From contig JAGBYV010000301.1 of assembly GCA_017628595.1 (NCBI GenBank), positions 1-6,636 of the forward strand: a DNA stretch of 6,636 nt, read 5' to 3'. The translations under genes were made by a program, and so were the position numbers. The notes beneath the pieces were generated by a model that had not been told where the DNA came from, searched no databases, and worked only from the letters and a program-made list of their open reading frames with translations. This stretch comes from Alistipes sp. (lineage in GTDB: Bacteria > Bacteroidota > Bacteroidia > Bacteroidales > Rikenellaceae). Numbering within the stretch: position 1 is the first letter of the stretch; the number at the start of each line of letters is the position of its first letter. Positions 5,161-6,636 of this stretch are shown here, piece by piece.

Positions 5161-6636
5161 ATGAAAAACATTCTAACATTTCTATCACTGCTTCTAACTC
5201 TTACAGCCTGCACTACGCACAACGATTTATTTGTCGAGGCTGAGAGTTTCTCAAATAAGGGTGGCTGGTCGGTGGATCAGCAGTTCACCTTTGAAATGGG
5301 TTCGCCGTATCTGATCGCTCACGGCATGGGTAAGGCCGTTGAGGACGCAACAACGACAATCAACATCCCCAGCGCGGGCGAGTGGCACATCTATGCCCGC
5401 ACCTATAACTGGACATCGCCGTGGGCTGAAGGTCGTGGTGCCGGAGGCTTCCGCATCGGTGTAGGAGATGAGTTGCTGCCCAACGAGCTGGGCGTAGAGG
5501 GCAATGCCTGGGAGTGGCAGTATGCCGGATCGGTGAATATAAAAAACAGAGGCGATCAGACACTTCGCCTGCACGATCTCACCGGATTCGAGGGTCGCTG
5601 CGACGCCATATATCTCACCCTTAATAAGCAGGCCACACCTCCTGCTGAGATGGCGGCACTCGCCGATTTCCGTCTAAAGCACAATCCCCGCAAGGCGAAG
5701 GTCGAGGAGTTTGACTTCGTGGTCGTAGGCGGTGGCATTGCAGGCATGTGTGCTGCAGTAGCAGCGGCACGTCTGGGCGTTAAGGTAGCACTTATCAATG
5801 ACCGCCCGTTGTGGGGTGGCACCAACAGCTCGGAGACCCGAGTACACCTGGGTGGCCACATTGAGATGGAGCCCTACGTCAATCTCGGCAATATGATCAA
5901 GGAGTTTGGCCCTCTGCGTGGTGGCAATGCGCAGCCTGCCGAGAATTACGAGGACGAGAAGAAGCAACGCTTCCTTGAGGCCGAAGAGAACCTGACGCTC
6001 TTCCCCTCATACAGAGTATATGCCGTAGAGAGCCGCAATGGACACATGGAGGCCGTGCGTGCCCAGCACATAGAGACAGGCGAGGAGGTAATCTTCCGTG
6101 CGCCCATCTTCTCCGACTGCACGGGCGATGGCACGGTGGGCTACCTGGCTGGTGCCGACTACGCCATGGGTCGCGAGAGCCGCGACGAGTACCAGGAGCC
6201 TTCGGCACCCGAGGTGGCCGACAAGATGACAATGGGTTCGTCGGTGCAGTGGTATTCGGTAGAGGATGACAGAGAGAGCGAGTTCCCCCTGTTTGAGTAT
6301 GGTCTTGACTTCAACGAGGAGAGCTGCCAGCGTGTAACGATGGGCGAGTGGACCTGGGAGACTGGCATGAACTACGACCAGTGCGAGGAGTTCGAGCGCA
6401 TACGCGACTACGGTCTGATGGTGGTGTATTCGAACTGGAGTTTTCTGAAGAATCGTCTTAAGGAGAATGAGGCATATAGCAACCGTTCACTTGGCTGGGT
6501 GGCATACATCGCCGGCAAGCGCGAATCGCGCCGATTGCTGGGCGACCACGTGCTTAACGAAAATGATCTTATTCAGGAGATAGCCTATCCCGACGCCTCA
6601 TTTACCACAACGTGGAGCATCGACCTGCACTATCCC
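5161..6636 (+). CDS. Lipoprotein FAD-dependent oxidoreductase, 3' end beyond window
   Basis: The frame is open for 492 codons to the window edge with no stop, so the gene is cut on the right. Residues 1-17 form a signal peptide with a lipobox (LTAC, lipidated C17), giving a periplasmic or outer-membrane lipoprotein. Residues 22-160 look like a beta-sandwich, carbohydrate-binding-like module (start FVEAESF, Trp- and Gly-rich). From 184 an FAD_oxidored-type domain begins: VVVGGGIAGM (187-196) is the Rossmann GxGxxG, WGGTNSSETR (218-227) follows the second strand, SDCTGDGTVGYLAGA (318-332) is the distal FAD motif, and GKRESRRLLGD (452-462) resembles a conserved RExRRxxG element. The substrate is unknown; the exported location and N-terminal module suggest a glycan or other extracellular compound. 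The signal is Sec-type with no twin arginine, so FAD would be acquired outside the cytoplasm. No polysaccharide utilisation genes are visible nearby. Confidence 0.88.
   Translation, partial: MKNILTFLSLLLTLTACTTHNDLFVEAESFSNKGGWSVDQQFTFEMGSPYLIAHGMGKAVEDATTTINIPSAGEWHIYARTYNWTSPWAEGRGAGGFRIGVGDELLPNELGVEGNAWEWQYAGSVNIKNRGDQTLRLHDLTGFEGRCDAIYLTLNKQATPPAEMAALADFRLKHNPRKAKVEEFDFVVVGGGIAGMCAAVAAARLGVKVALINDRPLWGGTNSSETRVHLGGHIEMEPYVNLGNMIKEFGPLRGGNAQPAENYEDEKKQRFLEAEENLTLFPSYRVYAVESRNGHMEAVRAQHIETGEEVIFRAPIFSDCTGDGTVGYLAGADYAMGRESRDEYQEPSAPEVADKMTMGSSVQWYSVEDDRESEFPLFEYGLDFNEESCQRVTMGEWTWETGMNYDQCEEFERIRDYGLMVVYSNWSFLKNRLKENEAYSNRSLGWVAYIAGKRESRRLLGDHVLNENDLIQEIAYPDASFTTTWSIDLHYP

Noticed and set aside
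5556..6368. Several minus-strand open frames under the flavoprotein gene
   Set aside because: They are antisense to a continuous frame with intact FAD motifs and have Arg/Ser/Pro-rich compositions typical of shadows.

Overview
The window looks like a chromosomal segment of a gut-type Bacteroidetes (Bacteroidales; an Alistipes/Rikenellaceae-like genome is my guess). The basis is near-perfect matches to the Bacteroidetes -7 promoter element (TAnnTTTG), A-rich leaders mostly without Shine-Dalgarno sequences, the four-gene ferredoxin/alpha/beta/gamma 2-oxoacid oxidoreductase operon, and a lipoprotein FAD-oxidoreductase of a type common in that phylum. The genus assignment is inference.

Layout. 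Positions 1-241 hold no credible gene. They contain a dense set of inverted repeats (1-73, 96-105, 105-138) and then a strong minus-strand terminator (192-223). Positions 242-2088 form a two-gene minus-strand unit, read right to left: methylglyoxal synthase (mgsA), then sn-glycerol-1-phosphate dehydrogenase (egsA/araM type). A candidate promoter and an SD-bearing hairpin lie upstream of mgsA. Positions 2183-2215 hold another textbook minus-strand terminator. It closes a four-gene minus-strand operon (2223-4923) for a 2-oxoacid:ferredoxin oxidoreductase, in transcription order ferredoxin-type delta, alpha, beta, gamma, with gaps of 3-8 nt. Positions 4924-5160 are an AT-rich divergent promoter region. 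From 5161 to the right edge, a plus-strand gene encodes a lipoprotein with a beta-sandwich-like N-terminal domain and an FAD-dependent oxidoreductase domain. It has no stop codon in the window and is cut by the edge.

How the genes work together. The oxidoreductase operon should make an anaerobic enzyme that interconverts a 2-oxoacid plus CoA with an acyl-CoA plus CO2, passing electrons to ferredoxin; the exact oxoacid cannot be fixed from sequence. The mgsA-egsA pair is notable because both enzymes use dihydroxyacetone phosphate: one dephosphorylates it to methylglyoxal, the other reduces it to the archaeal-type enantiomer glycerol-1-phosphate. The flavoprotein lipoprotein is a separate divergent unit that probably acts on an extracytoplasmic, perhaps carbohydrate-related, substrate.

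Nothing in the window is clearly a new defence, mobile or RNA system. The least explained items are the left-end inverted-repeat cluster, the pairing of two DHAP-consuming enzymes, the potential RBS-masking hairpin of mgsA and the exported flavoenzyme. I saw no tRNA, rRNA, CRISPR array, insertion sequence or broken gene.
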